Positions 45,302 to 54,235 of a stretch of DNA of 64,000 bases are shown here, in pieces. The stretch is from Halovenus rubra (GTDB lineage: Archaea > Halobacteriota > Halobacteria > Halobacteriales > Haloarculaceae): NCBI RefSeq assembly GCF_026586665.1, contig NZ_JAODIY010000011.1:184533-248532 (forward strand), given 5' to 3'. A model generated the notes under the pieces. That model was not told the origin of the DNA and searched no databases. It worked only from the letters and a program-made list of their open reading frames with translations. The first letter of the stretch is position 1, and every line of letters starts with the position of its first letter. The position numbers and the translations under genes were made by a program.

Positions 45302-45859
45302 CTAGTCGCTTGGGCTGATACTGACCGCAGAGTGCCCATCGGTTGCAGTAACCCCATCTTGTGTCGCAAACGCCTCGTGGAGCCGTTCGTACGTGTCATC
45401 AACGGCTTCGACGATAACGTTTGTCTCACTGATGGCTGGCATGAAATTTGTGTCGCCAGTCCATCGTGGGACAACGTGTGCATGGAGATGGTCATCAATT
45501 GAGCCGCCCGCGGCTGCTCCACCGAGGTTGTAGCCGACGTTATGGCCGTCGGGTGCCAGCCCTTCATTCATCGCGTCAAGCGTTCGCTGGAGCAGTGTGT
45601 TGAGTTCAAGCAACATGTCAGGTTCGAGGTCCTGATACCGGCCAGTATGTGTATGGGGAATGACCATCGCGTGCCCAGGATTGTACGGATAGTTGTTCAA
45701 GAGGACGTACGCAGTCTCACCTCGGGCAAGCAAGCGGTTCTCGCGGTCATTCGAGCGGTCGGGCAATTCACAGAAGACACAGTCATCGAACGAGTCGTTG
45801 CCGCCGTCCTGCTCAACCCAGTCGATACGCCACGGTGCGAACACCTGCTCCATACGCAA
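45302..45859 (-). CDS. HIT family hydrolase (AP4A-phosphorylase-like)
   Basis: A 185-residue HIT protein. The triad DDHLHAHVVPRW (HxHxH) is intact, and CVFCELP near the N-terminus is a half zinc-binding motif as in the AP4A hydrolase/phosphorylase branch. YNPGHAMVIPHTHTG is also typical. It cuts nucleotide conjugates such as Ap4A. The start may be ATG 45859 or 45853. It lies 53 bases downstream of map. Confidence 0.92.
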   Translation of the reverse strand: MRMEQVFAPWRIDWVEQDGGNDSFDDCVFCELPDRSNDRENRLLARGETAYVLLNNYPYNPGHAMVIPHTHTGRYQDLEPDMLLELNTLLQRTLDAMNEGLAPDGHNVGYNLGGAAAGGSIDDHLHAHVVPRWTGDTNFMPAISETNVIVEAVDDTYERLHEAFATQDGVTATDGHSAVSISPSD

Positions 45860-45912
45860 TATGTGAGTTCACTGCTGAAAATCTTCCCGCCTCTTACCGG
45901 TAGGTTTCGGAG

Positions 45913-46803
45913 CTACCGTGTTGTCACTTCACAGCCATCCTCGGTGACGATGACAGTGTGTTCTTTCTGGCTGACTAGACTCCCCTTCTTTTCTTTGAGT
46001 ACGGGGTAGCCGTGGACGATATCGCGCTGTTTGAGACGGCGAAGCGTCATCTCGGGACGGTCAACATCGAGCCACCGCGTTGCGAATGGCAGCGTTCTAA
46101 ACTCCTCGGTAATCTGGTCGAGTGCTTCCCGAGCCTGTCGATTCCGGACCGATGTCTCGTGTTCCAGTGCGTAAATCTGCTCGGCGTTACCTTCACCGAC
46201 ACGCCCGCGGCCATCAGTGGCGAATGGCTCGATTGCAACAACATCGCCCACCTCCAGCTCAACGCCTTCTGGGACCTTTTTGTTCGGGATGTTCGGCGAA
46301 GTATGCTGTTCGTAGTGATCGAGGCCATGGCCAGTCAGGTTCACAACCGGCTGGTAGCCGTAGCCCTCGATAGTGCGGCCGATAACGTCACCGAGGACGC
46401 CGGTGTCGATGCCGGGTTCGACCATCTCGATAGCCGCATCAAGTGCTTCACCAGAGGCTTCAGCGAGTTCGTCGTTACCGGAGAGGTCAACCGTGATAGC
46501 GGCGTCGGCGATCCAGCCGTCGACGTGAACGCCGATGTCAACGTTGACCATCTCCTCGCCAAACGTGGACTCGTCATCCGCACTTGGCGTGCCGTGGGCG
46601 GCTTCCTCGTCGACACAGACGTTCATCGGGAACGCCGGTTCCCCACCGAGTTCGCGAATACGGGATTCGACGTGTTCAACAAGGTCGAGGTGGCTGGCTC
46701 CAACCTCGATTCGCTCAACTGCCTCTGCACGGACGGTCTGAAGTATTTCGCCCGCTTTTCTGTGTTTCTCGTATCGCTCGCTGTCGAGATCCATACTGCT
46801 CAT
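45913..46803 (-). CDS. map: Methionine aminopeptidase, type II
   Basis: A 296-residue enzyme that removes N-terminal methionine. Metal ligands are visible in VNVDIGVHVDGWIADAA (two Asp), LTGHGLDHYEQH (His), AIEPFAT (Glu) and the C-terminal EHTVIV (Glu). The insert of the archaeal/eukaryotic type II enzyme is present. ATG 46803 (MSSMDLD) is chosen over 46821. It diverges from the DUF2237 gene. Confidence 0.95.
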   Translation of the reverse strand: MSSMDLDSERYEKHRKAGEILQTVRAEAVERIEVGASHLDLVEHVESRIRELGGEPAFPMNVCVDEEAAHGTPSADDESTFGEEMVNVDIGVHVDGWIADAAITVDLSGNDELAEASGEALDAAIEMVEPGIDTGVLGDVIGRTIEGYGYQPVVNLTGHGLDHYEQHTSPNIPNKKVPEGVELEVGDVVAIEPFATDGRGRVGEGNAEQIYALEHETSVRNRQAREALDQITEEFRTLPFATRWLDVDRPEMTLRRLKQRDIVHGYPVLKEKKGSLVSQKEHTVIVTEDGCEVTTR

Positions 46804-46914
46804 GCCACCATCTTGGTCCATCTGCGTGATAGGCGTACCGTTCGAAGAGCGTGAATCGCGTCACAGTCGGTCGCAGGCCGTGGTGTTTTTGCTTTTACAC
46901 CGAATGAATACAGT

Positions 46915-47307
46915 ATGACCGAACAAAACGTCCTCGGCGAAGCGCTAGCAGATTGTAGCACGGATCCGATGACCGGTGTCAAACGGGATGGCTGTTGTGG
47001 AACTCACCCCGACGACCAGGGGCGTCACGAACTCTGTGCAGTGATGACCGATGAGTTTCTGACGTTCAGTAAACAGCGCGGCAACGACCTCATTACACCA
47101 CGACCCGAGTTCCAATTTCCCGGATTGGATCCGGGTGACCGGTGGTGTCTCTGTCTTGGCCGCTGGGTCGAAGCACTCGAAGCGACCCGCGAACAGCGTC
47201 TCCCTGAGACAACAGTTCCGCCCGTTGTCCTTGCTGCAACCAACGAGTCAGTCCTCGATACTGTTGAGTTAGAGACTCTCAAAGCACACGCGTACGACGA
47301 ACCGTAA
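46915..47307 (+). CDS. DUF2237 family protein
   Basis: A 130-residue cytosolic protein. LADCSTDPMTGVKRDGCC at the start, CAVMTDEFLTFSKQRGNDL, and DRWCLCLGRW are the diagnostic DUF2237 segments, with conserved cysteines. The role is unknown. TTTTACA about 25 bases upstream may be its TATA box. It ends 6 bases before the convergent asparaginase gene. Confidence 0.88.
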   Translation: MTEQNVLGEALADCSTDPMTGVKRDGCCGTHPDDQGRHELCAVMTDEFLTFSKQRGNDLITPRPEFQFPGLDPGDRWCLCLGRWVEALEATREQRLPETTVPPVVLAATNESVLDTVELETLKAHAYDEP

Positions 47308-47313
47308 GTCGCG

Positions 47314-48168
47314 CTACTGTGTGTCTTGGGCCGTCTGCATCGCACTGGAGTTGAATGCCTCGCCAGTTCGGCCCTCGCTGTCGACAGCGATAACACCAGC
47401 AGTTGCGTCCGTGGTCTCGTCAAATTCGTCGATGAGTCGCGTGGTGGCCTCGGCTGGCGTGTCTCCTGTTTCGATTGCGTCTGCGACGTGTCGAGCCAGA
47501 CCGAATTTTGCAATTGCTTCGCCAGCACCAGTCGTACTGACAGCAGTGTTTTCGGTTGCGTAGAATCCCGCACCGACCTGTGGGACGTCACCGACTCGGC
47601 CAGCGACTGCACACCATCGTCCGCCGGTCGACGTGGCCGCGGCCATGTGTTCCCCATCACTCGCAACGGCACCGACAGTGTCGCTCCCACCGAACTTTTC
47701 GCGGAGCCACGAGAGATGCTCGCGCATGTTGTTGCTCTCGACCGGGTCAAGTTCTGTCCAGCGCGTGCGAGTGCGCTCGGTCCAGAGGTCTTGCTCGGTC
47801 GGGACATCAAATGCATCGGCAAGCGAGAGGGCGTGTTCGCCCGAAACCATGATGTGAGGTGTTTCCTCGGCAACAACACGTGCAACCTCGATAGCGTGTT
47901 CGACACCTGGCATCGAACAGGCCCCACCGGTTGTACCGTCACCGGTCATCAGTCCGGCGTCGGTCCGAACAACACCATCACTCTGGACCGCTCCACCAAC
48001 GCCTGCGTTGAATCGCGGCCCGGATTCAAGCACCCGTGTTGCCTCGATGACAGCATCTGTTGGCGTCTCAGCCATCGCGCCCGTCGATGCGGCCTCGTCA
48101 AGCGTCTTCTGTCGTGGTTCTGGCTCCCGTGGCTCACTTCCTGCGCCGCCGTGGACGAGTAACTGCAT
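47314..48168 (-). CDS. Isoaspartyl peptidase/L-asparaginase (Ntn hydrolase)
   Basis: A 284-residue plant-type asparaginase. It opens MQLLVHGGAGS, has SGPRFNAGVGGAVQSDG, and a probable self-cleavage site before the Thr in GSDTVGAVASDG; STTGAGEAI lies in the beta subunit. Such enzymes mature by autoproteolysis and hydrolyse beta-aspartyl peptides or asparagine. ATG 48168 is chosen because it gives the family start; GTTAAA lies about 30 bases upstream. It diverges from the S9 peptidase. Confidence 0.93.
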   Translation of the reverse strand: MQLLVHGGAGSEPREPEPRQKTLDEAASTGAMAETPTDAVIEATRVLESGPRFNAGVGGAVQSDGVVRTDAGLMTGDGTTGGACSMPGVEHAIEVARVVAEETPHIMVSGEHALSLADAFDVPTEQDLWTERTRTRWTELDPVESNNMREHLSWLREKFGGSDTVGAVASDGEHMAAATSTGGRWCAVAGRVGDVPQVGAGFYATENTAVSTTGAGEAIAKFGLARHVADAIETGDTPAEATTRLIDEFDETTDATAGVIAVDSEGRTGEAFNSSAMQTAQDTQ

Positions 48169-48283
48169 GTATCGTCTCTTGACAGCGCCCGGTTTAACTG
48201 CCCTGTTTCCGTAGGGCGATGTCTTCCAAAGTGCATGGTACCAATCCACAATTGATTTGACAAAGAGAGCCAAAGGCAGAGAT

Positions 48284-50122
48284 ATGTCAACGGAGACAAC
48301 TCCTGCAGTAGACCCCGAGACTCTTGCCAGCCTTCCAGAGTTTTACCATCCAATGGCATCGCCAGATGGTGACGAAATTGCGTTTTATTACGACGAACAC
48401 GGCCGGAACGACCTCTATTTGCTCGATCGTGAAAGCGGCGACTACGAACGGGTCAGCGATGGTGATGTGCCACGAAACGCCCGCTGGCCTATTCTCTGGA
48501 GTCGAGACGGCGGCCGCGTCTACTTCCACCGTGACGAGGCCGGTAACGAACAGAACGATATCGCTGCCTGGAACCGCGACGGCGAGACCGAAACTGTCGT
48601 CGAGGTCGACGGACAGGGGATGCTCTCAGACACCACTCACGACGGACGGTACCTCCTCTATGCCAGCGACGAGGGCACACAGCTGAATCTCTACCGCTAC
48701 GATACTGAGACTGACGAGTCAATTCAACTCACTGAGTACGCCCAACCGGCAGGCGGGGGCGTCTTCGGTCCAGACGACCAACGCATCGCGTACGTCACGA
48801 ACGAGTCGGAGACACTCGAAAACAGCGACGTGTACGTGATGGATATCGACGGCAACAACAAGCGTCGGCTGGACATCGGCATCGACGGCTCGGAGTCGAC
48901 TGTCGCAGAGTGGTTCCCGGGCGGCGAACGGTTGCTCATCGCAGACAACGCTGACGACCTCACGCGTGCTGGTATCTACGACCTCGATACGGACGAGATC
49001 GAGTGGCTGGGTCCACACGAGCACGAGGAGTCACCACAGACGGTGTCACCAACGGGCCGGTATGTTGTGGTCAGTCGTGTCGTCCGCGGTGCCTCCGTTC
49101 CGGTTGTCTACGACCGAGAAGACGAGACGGAGCGTGAACTCGACATTCCAGACGGTGTCGCGTCGTTCCCGCCGGGGCGAGAACGGACGTTCGTTGACGA
49201 CACGACGCTCGTATTCTCGCATTCCCGTCCAGACGAGCGACAGGAGCTCTACCAGTACGAACTCACGACCGACGAACATGAAGTTCTACTCGAAGCTGCT
49301 TACGAGGATGTCGACCGTGATATCTTCGCCGACGCCGAGTACATTACCTACGAAAGCGAGGACGGCCTCGAAATCGGCGGCCTGCTCTATGACCCGCGGG
49401 GAACTCCCGCCTGCGACACGGACACAACAGATGTTCCCGCAGTCGTGTCGGTCCACGGTGGCCCACAGGCCCGGGCTTCGAAGTCGTTCAATCTGCTTGC
49501 ACAGTTCCTCTTGACACGTGGCTATGCCGTCTTCCAGCCGAACTACCGCGGCTCAACCGGCCGTGGACGCGAGTTCAAGCACACAATTCACGACGACTGG
49601 GGTGGCATGGAACAGGTCGACGTGGCCGAGGGTGGCAAATGGCTCATGGACCGTGACTGGGTTGATGAAGACCGCGTCGCTGTCTTTGGTGGTAGCTATG
49701 GTGGTTACTCGGTGTACTCACAGCTTACACAGTATCCCGACCTCTGGACGACTGGCATCGCCTATATTGGCATCACAGACCTGCATCGGCTCTACGAAGA
49801 AGATATGGCCCACTTCCAGCACAGTCTGCGCATGCAGATGGGCGACCCCGAAGAGAACTATGACCTCTGGCGGGACCGCAGCCCTATCGAACACGTCGAC
49901 AACGTAAAACAGCCACTCTACATGGTTCACGGCGTGAACGACCCTCGGTGTCCGGTCGAGCAAGCACGCATCTTCAGGGACGCACTCGAAGAGCGGGGCT
50001 GGGAGGAAGACGAAGACTTCGCCTACACCGAACTCACTGATGAGGGGCACGGCTCAACAGATATCGACCAGAAGATTCGGATGTTCACGCTCGTCAGTGA
50101 TTATCTCGACGGCTGGCTCTGA
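48284..50122 (+). CDS. S9 family serine peptidase (acylaminoacyl-peptidase-like)
   Basis: A 612-residue cytosolic peptidase with a beta-propeller in about the first 340 residues (YHPMASPDGDEIAFYYD begins the blades) and a C-terminal alpha/beta hydrolase. The nucleophile is Ser471 in FGGSYGGYS, the Asp is in HGVNDPRCP and the His in DEGHGS. SVHGGPQA and NYRGSTGRGR are typical of the acylaminoacyl/dipeptidyl branch. It probably trims short peptides. ATG 48284 fits the family start. Confidence 0.93.
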   Translation: MSTETTPAVDPETLASLPEFYHPMASPDGDEIAFYYDEHGRNDLYLLDRESGDYERVSDGDVPRNARWPILWSRDGGRVYFHRDEAGNEQNDIAAWNRDGETETVVEVDGQGMLSDTTHDGRYLLYASDEGTQLNLYRYDTETDESIQLTEYAQPAGGGVFGPDDQRIAYVTNESETLENSDVYVMDIDGNNKRRLDIGIDGSESTVAEWFPGGERLLIADNADDLTRAGIYDLDTDEIEWLGPHEHEESPQTVSPTGRYVVVSRVVRGASVPVVYDREDETERELDIPDGVASFPPGRERTFVDDTTLVFSHSRPDERQELYQYELTTDEHEVLLEAAYEDVDRDIFADAEYITYESEDGLEIGGLLYDPRGTPACDTDTTDVPAVVSVHGGPQARASKSFNLLAQFLLTRGYAVFQPNYRGSTGRGREFKHTIHDDWGGMEQVDVAEGGKWLMDRDWVDEDRVAVFGGSYGGYSVYSQLTQYPDLWTTGIAYIGITDLHRLYEEDMAHFQHSLRMQMGDPEENYDLWRDRSPIEHVDNVKQPLYMVHGVNDPRCPVEQARIFRDALEERGWEEDEDFAYTELTDEGHGSTDIDQKIRMFTLVSDYLDGWL

Positions 50123-50186
50123 CGGTCACAGAGCCACAGAACAAAAGCGGGCATTACTTTAGACCGCGTTGAGAACGTGAGAGTAT

Positions 50187-51449
50187 ATGGAGTTCGACAA
50201 AATTGAGGTGCCCGACAAGGGCGAACCAGTAGAAGTAATCGACGAGGAGGCTGATAAATTCGAAGTCCCGGACACTCCTATTGTCCCGATTTTGCACGGT
50301 GACGGTATCGGCGAGGATGTCGGTCCGGCCGCCCAGCAAGTGCTCGAAGCCGCGGCCAACGCGACCGGCCGCGACATCGCCTGGATGCGCGTCTACGCCG
50401 GCGAGGCTGCCCGGGAGATGTACGACGAGAACCTGCCCGAGGACACCGTCAAGGCCATCGAAGAGTTCCGCGTCGCCATTAAGGGTCCGCTCACGACGCC
50501 GGTCGGGGCAGGCTTCCGCTCGCTGAACGTGGCACTGCGAAAGAAACTCGACCTCTATGCAAACGTCCGACCGACCTACCATCTCGACGGCGTCCCGTCG
50601 CCGGTCAAACGTCCCGAGCAGATGGACATGGTCACGTTCCGTGAGAACACCGAAGACGTCTACGCCGGCATCGAGTGGGAAGAAGGCACCGAGGAGGTCG
50701 AGCAGGTCCGTGAGTTCGTCGAAGACGAAATGGGCTACGACGAGACTATCCACAGCGGTGATGTCGGTATTGGTGTCAAGCCAATTACCGAGTTCGGCTC
50801 AAAGCGGCTCATCCGACGCGCAATCGACTACGCCCTCGAACACGACCGCGACTCGGTGACGCTTGTCCACAAGGGCAACATCATGAAGTTCACCGAGGGT
50901 CAGTTCCGCGACTGGGGCTACGAGGTCGCACAAGAGGAGTACGGCGAAGAGGTCATCACCGAGGACACCCTCTGGGAGGAACGCGACGGCGAACAGCCTG
51001 ACGACGCCGTCGTCGTCAACGACCGAATCGCTGACAACATGCTCCAGCAGATTCTTACCCGGACCGACGAGTACGACGTTATCGCGACGATGAACCTCAA
51101 CGGCGACTATATGTCCGACGCCTGTGGCGCCCAGATTGGCGGGCTCGGCATCGCGCCAGGTTCCAACTTCGGTGACGCCCGCTGTCTCGCCGAGCCGGTC
51201 CACGGTTCCGCGCCCAAGTACGCCGGCCAGGACAAGGTCAACCCGACCGCGATGATTCTCTCGGGTGTCCTGCTGTTCGATTACATGGGCTGGAAAGACG
51301 CCGCCCAGCTTGTCAAGGACGCTGTCGAGGAGACAATCTCCTCGAAACAGGTCACCTACGACCTCCACCGCCAGATTGAGGGCGGCGAGAAGCTCGCCAC
51401 CTCCGAGTTCGCCGAGGCAGTCGTCGAGAATATCGAGAAGTCGGCGTAG
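50187..51449 (+). CDS. icd: Isocitrate dehydrogenase (NADP type)
   Basis: A 420-residue citric-acid-cycle enzyme converting isocitrate to 2-oxoglutarate. FRENTEDVYAGIEW, VTLVHKGNIMKFTEG, NLNGDYMSDACGAQIGGLG and EPVHGSAPKYAGQ are all conserved active-site segments; haloarchaeal enzymes of this group use NADP. The gene is richer in G+C than most here (44 of 60 bases in 50341-50400 by hand count). A protease gene relic follows it. Confidence 0.96.
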   Translation: MEFDKIEVPDKGEPVEVIDEEADKFEVPDTPIVPILHGDGIGEDVGPAAQQVLEAAANATGRDIAWMRVYAGEAAREMYDENLPEDTVKAIEEFRVAIKGPLTTPVGAGFRSLNVALRKKLDLYANVRPTYHLDGVPSPVKRPEQMDMVTFRENTEDVYAGIEWEEGTEEVEQVREFVEDEMGYDETIHSGDVGIGVKPITEFGSKRLIRRAIDYALEHDRDSVTLVHKGNIMKFTEGQFRDWGYEVAQEEYGEEVITEDTLWEERDGEQPDDAVVVNDRIADNMLQQILTRTDEYDVIATMNLNGDYMSDACGAQIGGLGIAPGSNFGDARCLAEPVHGSAPKYAGQDKVNPTAMILSGVLLFDYMGWKDAAQLVKDAVEETISSKQVTYDLHRQIEGGEKLATSEFAEAVVENIEKSA

Positions 51450-51505
51450 GCCAATTGCTCGGACTCTCGCGGCTCCACCGCGAGAATATCAAGCGACTCG
51501 CGTAA

Positions 51506-51695
51506 CTGCGAAAGTATCGCGCAATCGGCGTCGGCGGTCGCCAGCACACCGTCACCGCGAGTGTCGGGGGACCGCTCACACATGGACTATCCGCTGTTGC
51601 TCGGCCGGGACATTCTGGAGCACTACCAGGTCAACGTCCGCAAACGTGCCGACGGACCAGAAACGGAAACCGACGGCGAGATTCTCGAAGAGTAA
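51506..51695 (+). pseudogene. Relic of a RimK-associated/retropepsin-like zinc protease gene
   Basis: The tail RSHMDYPLLLGRDILEHYQV is the C-terminal signature of the 'ATP-dependent zinc protease' (retropepsin-like) family. The preceding part (KYRAIGVGGRQHTVTASV) is in another frame. The break is at a run of five G (GTCGGGGGACC), where four G would join the two frames. A TAA stands just before the fragment. Only the last third or so of the gene remains, and it is broken. Confidence 0.6.
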
Positions 51696-51812
51696 CGCTG
51701 TCCCCGACATCACGATAAGTCCGAAAGGGCCGTCTACCGGGAACACGCCAATTCCCACAGAATGACAACTGCGTGGTAGTTTTTCCTGCCAGCGAGCGTA
51801 GAACGAGATGGT

Positions 51813-52583
51813 ATGACAGCAATAGACCTCTCGGGAGACGTGGCAGTCGTCACCGGCGGCGCCAGTGGCATCGGCCGCGAAATCAGTGTACAGTTCGCGG
51901 ACGCGGGCGCTGACATCGTGGTTGCGGACCTGCGGGAGGAGCCACGTGAAGGTGGAACACCAACTGTCGAGCGGATTCGAGCGGAGACCGACAGCGACGC
52001 ACAGTTCGTGGAGTGTGACGTGACCGAACAGGGTGACCGAGAGAACGTGGCGAAACGAGCCGCCGAGATGGGCGGTGCGGACGTGCTCGTCAACAACGCG
52101 GGCATCTTCCGTGGCGAGGAGTTCACCGAGGTGAGCGAAGCGGAGTTCGACCAGCTCATGGATGTCAACGTCAAGGGTGTGTTCTTCGTCACGCAGGCGC
52201 TCATTGACCAGTTGCTCGAAGACGGTGGGCGGGTCATCAATCTCTCCAGCGTCGCGGGCCTCGAAGGCTCCGGCGACTTCATCAGCTACTGTACGTCGAA
52301 AGGCGCAGTCAGGCTCATGACGTACTCTCTGGCGGACAAGTACGGCCCGGAAGACGTCCGCGTCAACGCCATCCATCCGGGCGTCATCGAGACGGCGATG
52401 GTCACCGAGGACGTGCCCATCATCGGTGGCGAGAGCGAAGCCGAGTTCCGCCAGACGGTACCGCTTCGCCAGTTCGGCCAGCCCGGCGACATCGCCGACG
52501 CCGCGCTCTACCTGGCGAGTGATTTGAGCGAGTACGTCAACGGCGAGTCACTCGTCGTCGACGGCGGGATAGCGAGCACGTAA
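51813..52583 (+). CDS. Short-chain dehydrogenase/reductase
   Basis: A 256-residue classical SDR. The cofactor motif is VTGGASGIGRE, NNAGIFRG follows, the catalytic Ser is in NLSSVAG, and Tyr-Lys is in YCTSKGAV. VADLR at the end of the second strand suggests NAD(H) rather than NADP(H). The closing SLVVDGG is typical of the glucose/3-ketoacyl dehydrogenase-like group. Substrate unknown. It stands alone between the relic after icd and a convergent kinase. Confidence 0.9.
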   Translation: MTAIDLSGDVAVVTGGASGIGREISVQFADAGADIVVADLREEPREGGTPTVERIRAETDSDAQFVECDVTEQGDRENVAKRAAEMGGADVLVNNAGIFRGEEFTEVSEAEFDQLMDVNVKGVFFVTQALIDQLLEDGGRVINLSSVAGLEGSGDFISYCTSKGAVRLMTYSLADKYGPEDVRVNAIHPGVIETAMVTEDVPIIGGESEAEFRQTVPLRQFGQPGDIADAALYLASDLSEYVNGESLVVDGGIAST

Positions 52584-52610
52584 CTCCCGGGCTGTGGCTG
52601 GTCCGTCCGG

Positions 52611-54149
52611 CTACTGGGCTGTCAGCGGGTTACTGGTGACCTCCCGAACGATGAGGAGGTGCTGGCCCGGGAGAATGTCCGTCGTCGCTGAGTACTCGAC
52701 CCGTCTGTCGACCCCGTCGGCACCAACGATAGTCGTCACGTCATACACCGACCCCGCCTGCTTAAACTCAGTCCACGCGGACTGGAAGTCAAAATCGTCC
52801 GGGAGAAACTCGGGGATTGACCGACCGAGCAGCTTCCGGGGTGCCAGCCCGTAGATGTCACTGGCTCTGGTGTTTGCCTCGACAATCACCGCGTCGTCGT
52901 TGATGAGTACCATCGCGTCCGACGACTTCTCAAACAGCGCCTGATACCGGTCGCGTGCCTGTTTGAGTTCTGTCACCGACGGGCCACTCTCAGCCTCGGG
53001 TATCCGTGGTATCGATACGCTCAGCGTCGTCCCGTCGGATGTGGCCGTCGCCTCGACGGAACCGCTGTGACTGGAGATGACCCAGTGGACAATCCAGAGA
53101 CCGATGCCGCTCCCGTGAATCAGCGGCGATTCTTCCCCTGTTCTGAGAACACGCCGCTCGGCCTCCGAGATCCCGGGGCCATCGTCAGCGATGTGAACGT
53201 CGACAGCGTTCGGGACCTGCTCGACGGTGACGGTCACCGTTGGCGAATCACCGCCGTGTTTTGCGGCGTTTTCGACCAGTTCCTCGATAGCCCGCTCGAA
53301 GCTCTCGAAGACGGGGATCGTTACGTTTTCCTGCCCCTCCACGTGAAATGTCGCCTCCGAGTGCTCGGTCGCCGTTCGCTCGACGACACGCTCGACGAGT
53401 CCCGTCACGTCGACGGGCTGGCGCTCGAACTCTCTGTCAACAATCTGTTCTAAGTCACGGGCTTTCTGACTCAACTCGATGAGTTCGTCGATCTTCTTCA
53501 TCGCTATCGTCCCATCAGAGTCATCTTCCAGCCGGTCGGTCATCAGCTGGACGCGCCCCCGGACGACGGATATATCGTTGCGAACGTTGTGCCGGAGCAC
53601 GCGGTTCAGCACATTCACGAGGTTCGCCCGCCTGGTGAGTTCGGCCTCGTGTCGCTCGCGTTCGATTTCGTGTTCGAACAGCCGGGCGAGAAGTTCCGCG
53701 AACATGGTCTCCCTGTCGGTGAATTCTTGTTCCCGTGGCTCCTCGGCGACGAAACAGACCGTTCCGTACGGCTCCCCGTCGACGACCAGCGTCGTGCCGT
53801 GATAGCAATGGAGTCCGTGTTCCTCAAACGCGGGATCGTCCTCCCAGCCCTGCTCTAGTGCGTCGTGCAACGCAATCGACGAATCCGCTGCGAGAGTTCG
53901 ACGACAATACGTCCGTGCGAAGTCGTGTTCCATCCCCGGAGGAAACTGCTCGTCGGGAGCGTCGGTGCTGACCATCGCCTCCCAGTGGTCCGTCTCGGTA
54001 TCGATTCTCGTGAGATGACCGTTGTCCACGTTTAGATACTGTTCGCCGAGTTCGAGTGCCGCCTGGGCCTTCTCTTCGAATGATTCATCACGTCGCAGTA
54101 TTTCGTAGAGCCTCTCTCTGGCCACCTGACAGGAAAGCTGAAGAGCCAT
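52611..54149 (-). CDS. Soluble histidine kinase with a PAS domain after the ATPase domain
   Basis: A 512-residue cytosolic kinase with unusual order: GAF-like domain at about 25-165, dimerisation helix with His187 (VLRHNVRND), ATPase domain at about 285-385 (DDGPGIS, GSGIGLWIVHWV), then a PAS domain at about 400-505 (FEKSSDAMVLINDDAVIVEANTRA). Sensor domains normally precede the kinase. It could be a fusion or a real design in which PAS regulates from behind. No response regulator is adjacent. Confidence 0.88.
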   Translation of the reverse strand: MALQLSCQVARERLYEILRRDESFEEKAQAALELGEQYLNVDNGHLTRIDTETDHWEAMVSTDAPDEQFPPGMEHDFARTYCRRTLAADSSIALHDALEQGWEDDPAFEEHGLHCYHGTTLVVDGEPYGTVCFVAEEPREQEFTDRETMFAELLARLFEHEIERERHEAELTRRANLVNVLNRVLRHNVRNDISVVRGRVQLMTDRLEDDSDGTIAMKKIDELIELSQKARDLEQIVDREFERQPVDVTGLVERVVERTATEHSEATFHVEGQENVTIPVFESFERAIEELVENAAKHGGDSPTVTVTVEQVPNAVDVHIADDGPGISEAERRVLRTGEESPLIHGSGIGLWIVHWVISSHSGSVEATATSDGTTLSVSIPRIPEAESGPSVTELKQARDRYQALFEKSSDAMVLINDDAVIVEANTRASDIYGLAPRKLLGRSIPEFLPDDFDFQSAWTEFKQAGSVYDVTTIVGADGVDRRVEYSATTDILPGQHLLIVREVTSNPLTAQ

Positions 54150-54235
54150 CTACATAACACATGTAACCAATCAGCATACAAATATCCGCGTCTTTTTTCA
54201 GGTTCAAATTTCCTAAATATAAATACAGGAACAGC

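Noticed and set aside
44803-45567. 254-residue minus-strand frame spanning the HIT gene and the decayed stretch
   Set aside because: It overlaps the HIT gene in a different frame and has no recognisable content. The plus-strand reading of 44.6-45.2 kb is more protein-like.
50154-50753. 199-residue minus-strand open frame across icd
   Set aside because: It lies antisense to conserved icd codons and has no family features. Long antisense frames are common in G+C-rich haloarchaeal genes.
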